The notes: generated by a model not told the origin, from the letters alone. A stretch of DNA of 64,000 nt from Pseudolysinimonas_A sp039912695 (GCF_039912695.1 NZ_JBDSPJ010000012.1:1-64000), one strand, 5' to 3'; positions 1 to 8,213 are shown, numbered from the stretch's first letter. Numbers and translations: made by a program.

Positions 1-580
1 GGCCGGGGCCCGAGTCACCGGCATGCGCGGGGTCGCCCCGAGCCGCGACTTCATCCTCGCCGGGCATCCCGACGTCGCTGTCGAGTTGGAAAAGCTGCTC
101 GATGAGCTCGGTGAGTTCGCGGATTTATGACCCGTTTGTGGGTCACTTAGCTGGGAATCCCGTGAGCCGGGTGGACTCGACCGTTGCCATTTCGTTAGAT
201 TTGACCAGTTCGCCCGGCCCGACCCGCGGCCCGAACCTGTAGGTCACGGTCGACCTTGCCATTTCGACCGCAGTCCAGGAGTCACGCATGACCGTTCCCG
301 AGGAACGCGAGAACGAACAATCCGTTCTCGACATCCTTGGTTTCGGCACCCCCGCGGCCCTCGGCTCGACCTCATCGATGTGGAGCCTCGAAGGCTCTGA
401 AGAGTCGTCGGGTGCGTCGGCAGCCCCCGTCGCCGCGACCCGGCGCGAGGCCCGCGAACGCGAACGTGCCGCCGAGCCTGTCGCCACCGAGTCCGCCCCC
501 GCAGCGGTCGCCCGCCGCAGCGAGCCGACTTCACCCTCCAAGGGTCGGGGCGCGCCGCGCCGCACCGCCAAGAAGACCAG
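1..580. repeat. left arm of a diverged inverted duplication
   Basis: This arm matches the reverse complement of 2906-3503. Both hold, in order, the 3' end of an inositol-monophosphatase gene, an intergenic region of about 160 bases that is roughly 90% identical by eye, and the first ~98 codons of an M23 peptidase gene. Homology stops at base 580, inside the 5-base sequence ACCAG (576-580), where alpha-glucosidase sequence begins. The arm continues leftward out of the window. The coding parts carry many substitutions and one 18-base length difference, so the duplication is not recent. Confidence 0.9.
2..130 (+). CDS. inositol monophosphatase family protein, C-terminal end (partial)
   Basis: Only the last 42 codons lie in the window. 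They read AGARVTGMRG...LLDELGEFADL and align almost residue for residue with the C-terminus of the complete inositol-monophosphatase-family gene at 3374-4180 (AGARVIGMRG...LLDELGEFEDF). The two genes are therefore paralogues, here in opposite orientation. The catalytic metal-binding motifs lie upstream of the window, so it cannot be said whether this copy is intact. The stop codon is at 128-130. Confidence 0.85.
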   Translation, partial: AGARVTGMRGVAPSRDFILAGHPDVAVELEKLLDELGEFADL

Positions 581-662
581 ATCTACCCGCGATCGTTCGC
601 GGACTCCGACGGCGACGGGGTCGGCGACCTGCCCGGCATCACCTCTCGACTCGGTGCTCTGA
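288..662 (+). pseudogene. M23 peptidase gene fragment, N-terminal part only
   Basis: The reading frame starts with an ATG behind CAGGAG, as in the intact gene at 2176-3216. It encodes the same acidic start (MTVPEERENEQSVLDILGFG) and the same Arg/Ala/Pro-rich region up to RTAKKT at about base 577. The next codons are an out-of-frame reading of alpha-glucosidase DNA and end at a stop at 662. The membrane segment and the peptidase domain are absent, so this is a duplicated 5' fragment and not a working hydrolase. Its duplicated upstream region may still be transcribed towards the glucosidase. Confidence 0.85.
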
Positions 663-2179
663 AAGAGCTCGGGGTGGATGCCGTCTGGCTTTCGCCGTTC
701 ATGACTTCACCGCAGCGCGACGCGGGCTACGACGTCTCGGACTACTGCGACGTCGACCCGCTGTTCGGCACGCTTGCCGACTTCGACGCTCTGCGCGAGA
801 CGGCTCACGGCCTCGGCATCCGAGTCGTCGTCGATCTGGTGCCCAACCACTCGTCGATCGACCACCCCTGGTTTCGCGAAGCGCTCGCGGCCGGGCCGGG
901 GTCGGTCGAGCGCGAGAGATACGTGTTCCGCCACGGCGGCGGCGTTGCGGGGGAACTGCCGCCCAACAACTGGCAGTCGGTCTTCGGCGGCCCGGCCTGG
1001 ACCCGCATCACCGAAACCGACGGCACCCCCGGACCGTGGTACCTGCACCTCTTCGACTCGTCGCAACCCGACTTCGACTGGGGCAACCCGTGGGTGCACG
1101 AGCGGTTCCGCGAGGTGCTGCGGTTCTGGCTCGACCGCGGCGTCGACGGCTTCCGGGTGGATGTCGCACACGGCCTGGTGAAAGCCGACGGCCTCCCCGA
1201 TTACGAGGTCCCGACCGGCGGAAGCATGGGCGGCGACGATCGCACCGCCCCGTACTGGGCTCAGGATGGCGTGCACGAAGTCTGGCGCGACTGGCGAAAG
1301 GTACTCGCCGAGTACGGTCCCGAGCGCGTGCTCATCGCCGAAGCTTGGGTCGCACCACTGCTCAAGATGGCGAACTGGGTGCGTCCCGACGAGATGCATC
1401 AGGCCTTCAACTTCGCCTATCTCGAGACTCCGTGGGATGCCGCTGCCCTCCGCGCCGTCGTCGACGAGTCGATCGCTGCCTTCGCCTCGGTCGGCGCCCC
1501 GAGCACCTGGGTGCTCTCCAACCACGACGTCATCCGGCATCCGTCGCGGCTCGCTCTCACCCCGCCCCCGCCGCAAGGTGAGGGAATCGGACCACGTTCC
1601 CCGAGGCATCCCGATGAGGCGGTCGGTTTACGCCGAGGTCGCGCTGCGACGGCGTTCATGCTCGCGCTCCCGGGTTCGGCCTACGTCTACCAGGGCGAAG
1701 AGCTCGGGCTGCCCGAAGTCATCGACCTGCCCGATTCCGCCCGCCAAGACCCGACGTTCGCCCGCACCGCCGGCAAGATCTACGGCCGAGATGGATGCCG
1801 GGTGCCGATTCCGTGGGAGGCCGACTCCCCGGCGGCAGGTTTCAACACCACGGGCGCGTCCTGGCTGCCCCAACCCGAGACCTGGGGCCGGTACGCCCGG
1901 GATGCGCAACGCGGGGTGCCCGGCTCGACTCTCGAGTTCTACCGTTCGGCCCTCGCGCAGCGGCGCGCGTCGTCGCTTGCGACCGGCGCCGTCGAGTGGC
2001 TGGCTTCGCAGCCCGAGGTGCTTGCCTTCCGCAATGGCGACCTGACAATCATCGCGAACACGGGAGCGACGCCGGTGCCGCTGCCTCGCGGCACGATCGT
2101 CGTGGCTAGCGACGAGGTGAGCGGCGACGTCGTGCCGGGCGACACCACGGTTTGGTTGCGCGGAGTGACCCGGACTTAG
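576..2179 (+). pseudogene. alpha-glucosidase (GH13), 5'-truncated
   Basis: The frame reads QIYPRSFADSDGDGVGDLPG from base 578, then the rest of a GH13 alpha-glucosidase that would hydrolyse terminal alpha-glucosyl bonds in the cytoplasm. The catalytic residues are present: nucleophile Asp in GFRVDVAH, acid/base Glu in LIAEAW, and the third Asp in LSNHDV. About 25 N-terminal residues (the first beta strand) are missing because the gene begins at the duplication breakpoint. Upstream the frame is open back to a TGA near 398 but holds no ATG, GTG or TTG before the GTG at 674, which is only a conserved internal valine (ELGVDAVW). The gene has lost its native start and is probably inactive, although the remaining ~530 codons have no other defect. 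The loss must be fairly recent, or translation must use an unseen start. Confidence 0.85.
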
Positions 2180-3216
2180 CCCGCGTGGGCCTGCATCCAG
2201 GCGAACGGGTCGACGTAGTGCAACTTCGTATCGAGCGAGATAGTGAAGTGCAGATGGGGACCCGTTGCCTCACCAGTCGCGCCGACGAGCCCAATGAAAT
2301 CACCGACCTTGATGACATCGCCCACGTTCAGAGGAGACGAACCCCTCTGCATGTGCGCGTAGCCGCTGAAAACGACCTGACCGTCAATCTCGTGCTGGAT
2401 ATACACGAAGTTGCCCCAGCTGCTGCGACCGTCGTCGTGCTCAACGACGACGCCGTCGGCAATCGCAAAGATCGCCGAGCCGTTGCCCCCGCCGAGGTCG
2501 AGGCCCGTGTGAAATGTCGAACAGCCCTTACAGGGCGCGGCTCGCGCACCAAAGCCGCTGACGATAGGCACGGGGCGCGGGAACGGCCACCGAATCGCGC
2601 CGGTGCCGACGTTGTAGGAGAAATCGCGGGTGCCGTACTTGAGGCGCAACATCTCGGCCCACGAGGTGACGCCCCAGGTGTCACGTGCCGAGAACGAGAC
2701 GAGCGAGTTGTCGACCTCGACCGACTGGGCCGGCATGGCCAATGATGTCGCGAGCTCGGTCTTATCCGACCCTTGGCTGAACGCGTTCGCGGGCACCGAC
2801 ATCCCGATCGCGAGCGCGCCGGCGAACAGCATCGCGCCGAGCGACAACAGGCGAGCGCCGATCGTCTTCTTCGGGGTCGCGGCGGCGCGCACGACATCCC
2901 GGCGGCTGGTCTTCTTCGCGGTGCGGCGCGGCGTGCCCCGACCCTTGGAGGGCGGTGTCGGTTCGCTACGTCGAGCGACTGCTGCGGGGGCGGATGGCGC
3001 GGGCGAAGGGTCAGCGGCCCGTTCGCGTTCGCGGGCTTCGCGCCGGGTGGCAGGTGCCGGTGCTGGCGGCAAAGCCGGTGCCGCCGACGAATCCGCAGAC
3101 TCTTCGGAACGTTCAAGGCTCCACGTTGAGGAGGTCGATTCGAGAGCCGCAGGGGTGCCGAAACCCAGGATGTTGAGAACGGATTGCTCGTTCTCGCCTT
3201 CCTCAGAAGCGGTCAT
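2176..3216 (-). CDS. M23 family (LytM-type) metallopeptidase, membrane-anchored
   Basis: A 346-residue protein predicted to cut peptidoglycan peptide bridges outside the membrane. Residues 1-120 are low-complexity (Ala, Pro, Arg, Glu) and cytoplasmic. A single membrane segment lies at about 122-144 (LLSLGAMLFAGALAIGMSV). The M23 domain lies at about 205-335 and has the zinc ligands of HTGLDLG (about 236) and HLHF (about 321). The ATG follows CAGGAG. It runs convergent to the truncated glucosidase, whose stop overlaps its last codons. Its 5' end and promoter region are duplicated in inverted orientation at 1-580. Confidence 0.9.
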   Translation of the reverse strand: MTASEEGENEQSVLNILGFGTPAALESTSSTWSLERSEESADSSAAPALPPAPAPATRREARERERAADPSPAPSAPAAVARRSEPTPPSKGRGTPRRTAKKTSRRDVVRAAATPKKTIGARLLSLGAMLFAGALAIGMSVPANAFSQGSDKTELATSLAMPAQSVEVDNSLVSFSARDTWGVTSWAEMLRLKYGTRDFSYNVGTGAIRWPFPRPVPIVSGFGARAAPCKGCSTFHTGLDLGGGNGSAIFAIADGVVVEHDDGRSSWGNFVYIQHEIDGQVVFSGYAHMQRGSSPLNVGDVIKVGDFIGLVGATGEATGPHLHFTISLDTKLHYVDPFAWMQAHAG

Positions 3217-3503
3217 GCGAAACTCCTGGACTGCGGTCGAAGTGGGGAGGTCGACCGTGACCTACGTGTTCGGGCCACGGGTCGGGCCGCGAGAACTCGT
3301 CAAATCTAACGAAATGGCAACGGTCGGGTCCACCCGGCTCACTGAATTCCCAGCTAAGCGCCGTGCGCGCGGGTCAGAAATCCTCGAATTCACCGAGCTC
3401 GTCGAGGAGCGCTTCGAGCCGGGCAGCGACCTCGGGATGCGCGGCGAGGATCAATTCGCGGCTCGGGGCGGCCCCGCGCATGCCGATGACTCGTGCCCCG
3501 GCT
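2906..3503. repeat. right arm of a diverged inverted duplication
   Basis: Matches the reverse complement of 1-580 from the CTGGT at 2906-2910 (complement of ACCAG) to about 3503. Sequence 581-2905 is the spacer. The arm covers the M23 start region, the intergenic region 3217-3373 and the end of the monophosphatase gene. The intergenic part is better conserved than the coding parts, which suggests a shared, still-constrained promoter or leader. Confidence 0.9.
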
Positions 3504-4180
3504 TCGCGCGCAATGAGCGCTCCGGCGGCGTGATCCCACGGGCTCAGCGTGCGCTCGAAGTACGCGTTGTAGCGACCGTCGGCGACGAAGCACAGATCGA
3601 GGGATGCCGTGCCGAGCCGGCGGATATCCCGCACCTGGGGCAGCAGCCGGGCCACGACATCCCCCTGGAACGCTCGGGTCGACGCGGCGTAGGCGAACCC
3701 TGTCGCAACGAGTGCCTGCTCGAGGGGGACGGCATCCGCCACCTTGAGTCGCCGCGTGCCGGCGTAGGCACCCTGGCCGGCTTCGGCGGTGAAGATCTCG
3801 CCGCTCGCAGGATTGATGACAACCCCTACCTTCGCCACCCAAGTGAGCGGGTCGGGGTCACCCTCGACGAGGCCGATGCTGACGGCATAGTGCGGGATGT
3901 CGTACAGGTAGTTGACGGTGCCGTCGATCGGGTCGACCACCCAGGTGAGTCCGCTGGTGCCCGTGACGGATGCGCCCTCTTCGCCCAGCATCCCGTCGTG
4001 CGGGCGGGCCTTGCTCAGCCGGTCGATCACGAGACGTTCGACCTCGCGGTCGGCTTCGGTCACGATGTCGACGATCGTCGACTTCGTCGCGGCGACCTCG
4101 ACTCCCTCGGAGCGGCGCTTCGCGGCGAGTGCGCCGGCTTCGAGGGCGACCGATATCGCGAGATCGAGGAGGGTCGTCAT
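3374..4180 (-). CDS. inositol monophosphatase family protein
   Basis: A 268-residue Mg-dependent phosphatase of the inositol monophosphatase (SuhB-like) family. It would release phosphate from inositol phosphates or a related small phosphate ester. The family metal-binding motifs are visible: GEE at about 66-68, DPIDGT at about 83-88 and WDHAAG at about 215-220. The ATG at 4180 lies 6 bases after TAGCGT, so the mRNA is probably leaderless. A second copy, of which only the end is in the window, lies at 2-130. The substrate cannot be told from the sequence; histidinol-phosphatase or 3'-phosphoadenosine-phosphatase activity is possible in this superfamily. Confidence 0.88.
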   Translation of the reverse strand: MTTLLDLAISVALEAGALAAKRRSEGVEVAATKSTIVDIVTEADREVERLVIDRLSKARPHDGMLGEEGASVTGTSGLTWVVDPIDGTVNYLYDIPHYAVSIGLVEGDPDPLTWVAKVGVVINPASGEIFTAEAGQGAYAGTRRLKVADAVPLEQALVATGFAYAASTRAFQGDVVARLLPQVRDIRRLGTASLDLCFVADGRYNAYFERTLSPWDHAAGALIAREAGARVIGMRGAAPSRELILAAHPEVAARLEALLDELGEFEDF

Positions 4181-4186
4181 CTTGAA

Positions 4187-4192
4187 ACGCTA
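4187..4192 (-). promoter_or_regulatory. -10 box (TAGCGT), leaderless start of the monophosphatase gene
   Basis: TAGCGT on the minus strand with 6 bases to the ATG at 4180, the spacing expected when transcription starts at the start codon. Confidence 0.5.
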
Positions 4193-4400
4193 GCGCGACG
4201 CCGCAGCTATTGGTTCGGGCGATTCAGTCGAAGAAGTCGACCAGCGCTCGCTGTCAATCGCGAAGGATGCAGCACCATCCGGCACCCTGGCTCCAGATCG
4301 CGTCAGGGCGGGTGCACGTACCGAGGCCTTCCCGCTAACTCGTCTCTTCCCGCTACTCGATAGCCGAGGGGAAACAAAGCAACGCAGAGGGCGGCGCCAC

Positions 4401-5396
4401 TTACGCGATCTTGGCGCCCTTGGAACGGTTGCATCTCCAACACAGGGTCTGGAGATTCTCCGGGAGGCTGGGGCCGCCTTTCGAGACGGGGATGATGTGA
4501 TCGACCTCGAGCAACAAGTGAGGTTCAGCGGCCACCGAAATCCCGCACTGCACGCACGCGTATCTGTCGCGCGTCTTGATATCTCGGCGAAGCTTCGTCG
4601 TCATCAGCGCGCGCTGACCGGTGACGGACTTCGCCCACCGAATCTTTTCGACGAGCGTTGCCGAGAGCGCTTCAAGAGTCGGAGTGTTGAGAACAATGTT
4701 GGCCGTTTGCCCACTGTTGCCGCCAGCGGAGACGTACTGAAACTTGTACCGGGGATAGGGCACTTGGACTGGAGACAATTTCCCGCCCACCTGTCTCCAG
4801 AATTCGTCGTAGTAGTACTTGAGAACGAAAGCGGGTGGGTTGATCTTGGCAGTGATGTCCTCCTTGCGTCCCTCGACATTCGTGACCGCGCCCTCGAGCC
4901 GAGAAATATCGTCAGCGACCCGCTGGACATTTGCGAGCGTGTCTTGATCAGCCTTCACAGCGAAGTACTTCATCAAGTATTTGATCGGGTCAGCGCTAGC
5001 GCTCCGGACTACTTGCAGCGACGCGTTATGCACGTGGGCGGCGTACTCCGCGACGTTCCGATCACGCCTGTAGTTCCAGGCCGAAGTGTTAGTAAAAGAC
5101 GCGAGATGTGCGTGTTGGCCGGTGGACGAGGACCCGAGTTCGAAGGAGCCCCCGGCCCGAATTTCCATCACATAGTTGACGACATCGTTGTGCTCGGCCA
5201 CAACGGCGGCCACCTCTCCTTTGAGCGTCCTGAACTGCTCGGAGCCGAAGTAGCGGTTCTTGCGAATGGTGCGCACGATCGGGTTGGCCGCGATGATCAA
5301 GGCCAAAGAGAGCGCTGCGAGCCAGCCGTTGCGCGTACTGGCGAAGACAGCGATTGGTGTCGCGACGAGCAGCGTAATGAAGAGTGGTCGGGGCAT
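4401..5396 (-). CDS. membrane-anchored HNH endonuclease-domain protein
   Basis: A 331-residue protein. Residues 1-42 form one or two membrane segments (LFITLLVATPIAVFA, then LAALSLALIIAANPIV). The middle ~220 residues match no family I recognise and include a probable helical stretch (DQDTLANVQRVADDISRLEGAV). Residues ~275-331 are a canonical HNH nuclease module: CVQC, then EVDHIIPVSKGG, then NLQTLCWRCNRSKG, giving two zinc-binding CxxC pairs and the DH catalytic pair. HNH modules usually act on DNA; here one is held at the membrane, which could suit uptake restriction, phage defence or DNA processing. This is inference. It has no partner gene; the monophosphatase gene lies 220 bases downstream in the same orientation. 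Confidence 0.75.
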   Translation of the reverse strand: MPRPLFITLLVATPIAVFASTRNGWLAALSLALIIAANPIVRTIRKNRYFGSEQFRTLKGEVAAVVAEHNDVVNYVMEIRAGGSFELGSSSTGQHAHLASFTNTSAWNYRRDRNVAEYAAHVHNASLQVVRSASADPIKYLMKYFAVKADQDTLANVQRVADDISRLEGAVTNVEGRKEDITAKINPPAFVLKYYYDEFWRQVGGKLSPVQVPYPRYKFQYVSAGGNSGQTANIVLNTPTLEALSATLVEKIRWAKSVTGQRALMTTKLRRDIKTRDRYACVQCGISVAAEPHLLLEVDHIIPVSKGGPSLPENLQTLCWRCNRSKGAKIA

Positions 5397-5636
5397 GTCG
5401 CGATCTCTCAGCTCTTAGGCGGATGGGTTGAGGTGGCAACGGGAGTCTGGCACTCCCAATTCTCTGCGTGGGCCGGAACAGGGCCCTCGGGGGGCGCTTC
5501 GCGGGCCGCGGTTTCGAGCGCGACCGAGGCGGCGAGGCTAGCTGGCCGAACAGACCGCCGCCGTCGACCCCGGTCGGCTCGGCAACTAGGTCGGTCAGCT
5601 CACCTTCGACGAACTTCGGCGAGTCGACGCTGCTCT

Positions 5637-5670
5637 CCGCCTGGTCCTCTCATCTGACAGGACCAGGCGG
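5637..5670 (-). terminator. hairpin downstream of the DUF4352 lipoprotein gene
   Basis: A perfect 12-bp inverted repeat (CCGCCTGGTCCT / AGGACCAGGCGG) with a 10-base loop, 14 bases past the stop of the lipoprotein gene. No T tract follows, as is common for actinobacterial terminators. The rest of 5397-5636 shows no credible gene. Confidence 0.6.
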
Positions 5671-5683
5671 GTCGAACGGGTGC

Positions 5684-6223
5684 CTACCGCGGTGTGGCCT
5701 CGATCGTGAGTCGCTTGTCTTCTTGAAGCATCTGGTTTGTCACGATGACCGTGTACGGGCCCGCACCGATGTCGAAGGCGACGTTTCCGCGGCTCTTGTC
5801 ACCCGCCGGAACGTCCCCGGCGCCAAGCGGGTCGTTGACAAAGATCGACAAATCGCCCTCACGGCCCTCCGCGTCCTTGACGCTGAAGTAGAAGAAGTTT
5901 GAGGAACTCACGCCCTCCGACGTCTCCCACAGAACGTCCAAGATCAGGTAGCCGCCATTGTCGGCCGGACTGTCAAAGGCACCACCCCCGAGGCTGTCTC
6001 CGTAGGTTGCACTGACGATTGTGATCTTGGCGGTGCCGTCATTCTGCTTGACCTCGAACGGCTGACCGAGCTGGGGTCCCGTCGGCGTGATCGGCTCTGC
6101 CGCCACCGGCGTTTGGGGTTGTGCCCCGCCGGGGGTGAAGGCGCTCGGAGCTGAGCAGCCCCCAATCAGAAGGATGGCGGCCGCGGCAATTGTCACGGCC
6201 GAGAAACGTCGCTCGATAGACAT
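5684..6223 (-). CDS. DUF4352-like lipoprotein
   Basis: A 179-residue secreted lipoprotein. The signal peptide MSIERRFSAVTIAAAAILLIGG ends in a lipobox (IGGC) with the lipidated cysteine at about residue 23. A proline-rich linker follows, then an Ig-like domain resembling DUF4352: GQPFEVKQNDGTAKITI, YLILDVLWE, FFYFSVKDAEGREGD and a closing beta strand. The ATG at 6223 was chosen because a signal peptide starts there behind GAAGGGA; the frame is open further upstream into the tRNA but that part is not protein-like. No ligand is known for this fold; such proteins are usually extracytoplasmic binding or stress proteins. Confidence 0.75.
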   Translation of the reverse strand: MSIERRFSAVTIAAAAILLIGGCSAPSAFTPGGAQPQTPVAAEPITPTGPQLGQPFEVKQNDGTAKITIVSATYGDSLGGGAFDSPADNGGYLILDVLWETSEGVSSSNFFYFSVKDAEGREGDLSIFVNDPLGAGDVPAGDKSRGNVAFDIGAGPYTVIVTNQMLQEDKRLTIEATPR

Positions 6224-6431
6224 AGATGTTCCCTTCAGATGAGATCTGGCTCGATTGCTGCCACTCTCATTCGCGTTCTGGATGTCGATGGCACTCCATG
6301 GGCACCGAACTGTTCCCTGATTCCCCATTGCCTCGACGGCTTGGTCGCAACTATAGGGGGCACGATTGCGACCCCGCGACCCCACGAACGGGTCGCCCGA
6401 GATGCGGGGGGCAGTGGAACAAAGTTGACAA

Positions 6432-6516
6432 TGGTGGCGAGTGAGGGATTCGAACCCCCGAATCTTACGAGTCTGATTTACAGTCAGATCCCTTTGGCCG
6501 CTTGGGTAACTCGCCA
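6432..6516 (-). tRNA. tRNA-Tyr (GTA anticodon)
   Basis: On the minus strand the 5' acceptor TGGCGAG pairs over 7 bp with CTCGCCA, and the 3' CCA is encoded. The anticodon arm reads CTGACTGTAAATCAG with GTA in the loop, and the T arm contains GGTTCGAATCC. The ~85-base length with an extended variable region agrees with tRNA-Tyr. Confidence 0.95.
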
Positions 6517-6574
6517 TGGCGCCGAAGCGCTCACCAAGGATACCCGGTCGCCGAGCGGTCGTTCACTCAGGAGG

Positions 6575-6949
6575 TCAGCGCCTCTGCGCGACTGCACGTC
6601 GAACGGCAGCGAGGTCGTTCGGCACGTCGCGGGCGACCGTATTCCAGAGAGCGTCCCAGTCGACGCTGTCGCCGTAGATGTGGCCGATCTTGTCGCGTGT
6701 GCCCATGAGCGCACGCCATCGCACATCGGGATGCGCCGCCCGGAACTCGTCGGGCAGATCTTTGACCGCGTTCCCGGTCTGGATGAGCGCCGCAAGCGCC
6801 GCGTAGCGGTTCACGAAGTCCGGGCCCAAGAACGCATCGCGTCCCCGCTCGGCGAGGTCAACGCACTCGGCGAGGTGGCGCTTGATTGCGGCGAGGTTCG
6901 CGTCCGTGCGAGCGGCACGTGCAGCCGCCTTCAGGTCGGCGTCGCTCAC
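6575..6949 (-). CDS. HepT-like ribonuclease toxin (DUF86 family)
   Basis: A 124-residue all-helical protein with the HEPN RNase signature RDKIGHIY, which fits R-x4-H-x-Y near residue 85-92. In HepT/MntA pairs (type VII toxin-antitoxin) HepT cleaves RNA and the partner inactivates it by adding AMP groups to the tyrosine of this motif. The start overlaps the stop of the antitoxin gene by 4 bases (ATGA), so the two are translationally coupled. The N-terminus (MSDADLKAAARAARTDANLAAIKRHLAEC) is slightly longer than usual. Confidence 0.85.
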   Translation of the reverse strand: MSDADLKAAARAARTDANLAAIKRHLAECVDLAERGRDAFLGPDFVNRYAALAALIQTGNAVKDLPDEFRAAHPDVRWRALMGTRDKIGHIYGDSVDWDALWNTVARDVPNDLAAVRRAVAQRR

Positions 6950-7398
6950 GCGGCGGAACTCGGTCGCAGATCGATCGCCGACGCGATCATCTCGTCGGAT
7001 GCGGTGCGCGCCGACACGACCTCGACCTCGACTCCGAGCAGGTCGGCAATCTCATCCTCCATCTGGAACAGGTCGAACAGCGAGGTGGCCGGAGCTAGAT
7101 CGACGAGAAGATCGAGATCGGAGTCGATCGTGTCCGACCCCGTCGCCACCGAGCCGAACACTCTGACGCGCGTTGCACCGTTGCGAGTGGCGATGAGCAG
7201 CACGTCGGCCTCGTGCCCGCGCAGCGCATCCGACGGTCGTGGCCGCATCGCGGCGATCAGTCGATCCCGCACCTCCGGCGACGGGGTCTTGGCGCCCGAC
7301 TCGTACGCGGCGATGTTCGGCCGCGCCGTCCCTGCGCGCTCCGCGAGCTCGGCCTGGGTCAGGCCCGCAGCGACTCTCAACGCTCGGATGTCAGCCAT
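6946..7398 (-). CDS. MntA-like nucleotidyltransferase antitoxin with fused XRE DNA-binding domain
   Basis: A 150-residue protein with two parts. Residues 1-55 are an XRE helix-turn-helix (IRALRVAAGLTQAELAERAG). Residues ~70-150 are a minimal nucleotidyltransferase with the signature GSVATGSDTIDSDLDLL, which gives GS and the paired aspartates DxD. It would AMPylate HepT and probably repress its own operon. The ATG at 7398 was preferred to an upstream GTG (7440) because the XRE domain starts here and TATATT lies 7 bases before it. A perfect palindrome (7399-7412) abuts the start codon. Confidence 0.85.
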   Translation of the reverse strand: MADIRALRVAAGLTQAELAERAGTARPNIAAYESGAKTPSPEVRDRLIAAMRPRPSDALRGHEADVLLIATRNGATRVRVFGSVATGSDTIDSDLDLLVDLAPATSLFDLFQMEDEIADLLGVEVEVVSARTASDEMIASAIDLRPSSAA

Positions 7399-7412
7399 GT
7401 ATACAAATATAC
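7399..7412. promoter_or_regulatory. operator palindrome overlapping the -10 box of the HepT/MntA operon
   Basis: GTATACAAATATAC: 5-bp arms GTATA and TATAC around CAAA, directly next to the antitoxin start codon. On the minus strand it includes TATATT (7406-7411), a -10 box 7 bases before the ATG. A repressor bound here would block a leaderless transcript, which suits autorepression by the fused XRE domain. Confidence 0.6.
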
Positions 7413-7443
7413 CCCCGCGAATCGTCGCGCGACTCCTCACCCG

Positions 7444-8202
7444 TCAGGACGCGGCGTACTGCACGGCGTAGCGGGCTACGAGGGCACGGTACGACGCCGG
7501 CGAGTTGAATCCCGTGATCGCCGCGATCCAGCCCTCTTCGGTATCCATGTGGATGCTGACGCGGCACAGGTAGTTGACGGTCGCCATGGCGGCATCCTCG
7601 ATGTTTTGTGGATCTTCCACCCCGTCGCCGTTGCCGTCGATGTGCCAATTACGCCAGGTCTGCGGGATCAGTTGGAACGGGCCCGACGCGCGGTCAATCG
7701 TCGCGTCGCCGTCGATCGTGCCGCCGTCGGAGTCGGGGATGTGCTGAACCCCGTCTCCGCCGTCGAGCGGCGGGCCGTAGATCGGGGGTGAGACCGTGCC
7801 GTCGGCGGCGATCGACGATCCGGCGTACTGCCCGTGACCGCTCTCGACCTTGCCGATGCCGGCGATCGTGTTCCACGAGATGCCGCACTCGGGCATCGAG
7901 GCGGCTTTGGCCATCGCCGCACCCGCGTAGGCGGCCAGGGCACGTGTCGGGATGCCGGTGGCCTCACTTGTTGCCGAAACCCAGCCCGGGTCAGGCAACC
8001 CCGAGATCCCCGCCGTTGGGTTCGCGGCGGGCGGAGGAGGAGAAGCGGCTGGTGCCCACCTCAGCGCCTCCACGGTCGGTGTTGCCCCCGGTGCCGGAAC
8101 CAGTGACCGGGGCGCCAAGAAAACCAGAATCGCGACCGCGACCAACGTCACGCCGACGAGGCCGGCAATGACGGCGATGATCGCTCGAGGGGTGGCATCC
8201 AC
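7444..8202 (-). CDS. lytic murein transglycosylase-like protein
   Basis: A 252-residue exported protein. Its N-terminal membrane segment (AIIAVIAGLVGVTLVAVAILVF) is followed by a Pro/Ala-rich linker and a lysozyme-like domain starting near residue 110 (IPTRALAAYAGAA...CGISWNTIAGIGKVESGHG). The glutamate of GKVESGHG is the expected catalytic acid. Later motifs (DRASGPFQLIPQTWRNW, DGNGDGVEDPQNIEDAAMATVNYLC) are typical of the MltB/SLT-type group found in actinobacteria. GTG 8202 is the best start because earlier in-frame starts overlap the divergent yajQ gene. It would cleave glycan strands during wall growth. Confidence 0.85.
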   Translation of the reverse strand: MDATPRAIIAVIAGLVGVTLVAVAILVFLAPRSLVPAPGATPTVEALRWAPAASPPPPAANPTAGISGLPDPGWVSATSEATGIPTRALAAYAGAAMAKAASMPECGISWNTIAGIGKVESGHGQYAGSSIAADGTVSPPIYGPPLDGGDGVQHIPDSDGGTIDGDATIDRASGPFQLIPQTWRNWHIDGNGDGVEDPQNIEDAAMATVNYLCRVSIHMDTEEGWIAAITGFNSPASYRALVARYAVQYAAS

Positions 8203-8213
8203 TCGCGACGTTC

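Noticed and set aside
1560..1620. Possible frameshift in the glucosidase gene around LTPPPPQGEG
   Set aside because: The frame stays open and the residues after it (GLRRGRAATAFMLALPGSAYVYQGEE) continue the family pattern; a variable loop is enough to explain it.
5397..5636. Possible decayed gene between the HNH and lipoprotein genes
   Set aside because: Frame pieces such as GVDGGGLFGQLAS look faintly protein-like, but no start, family match or continuous frame was found.
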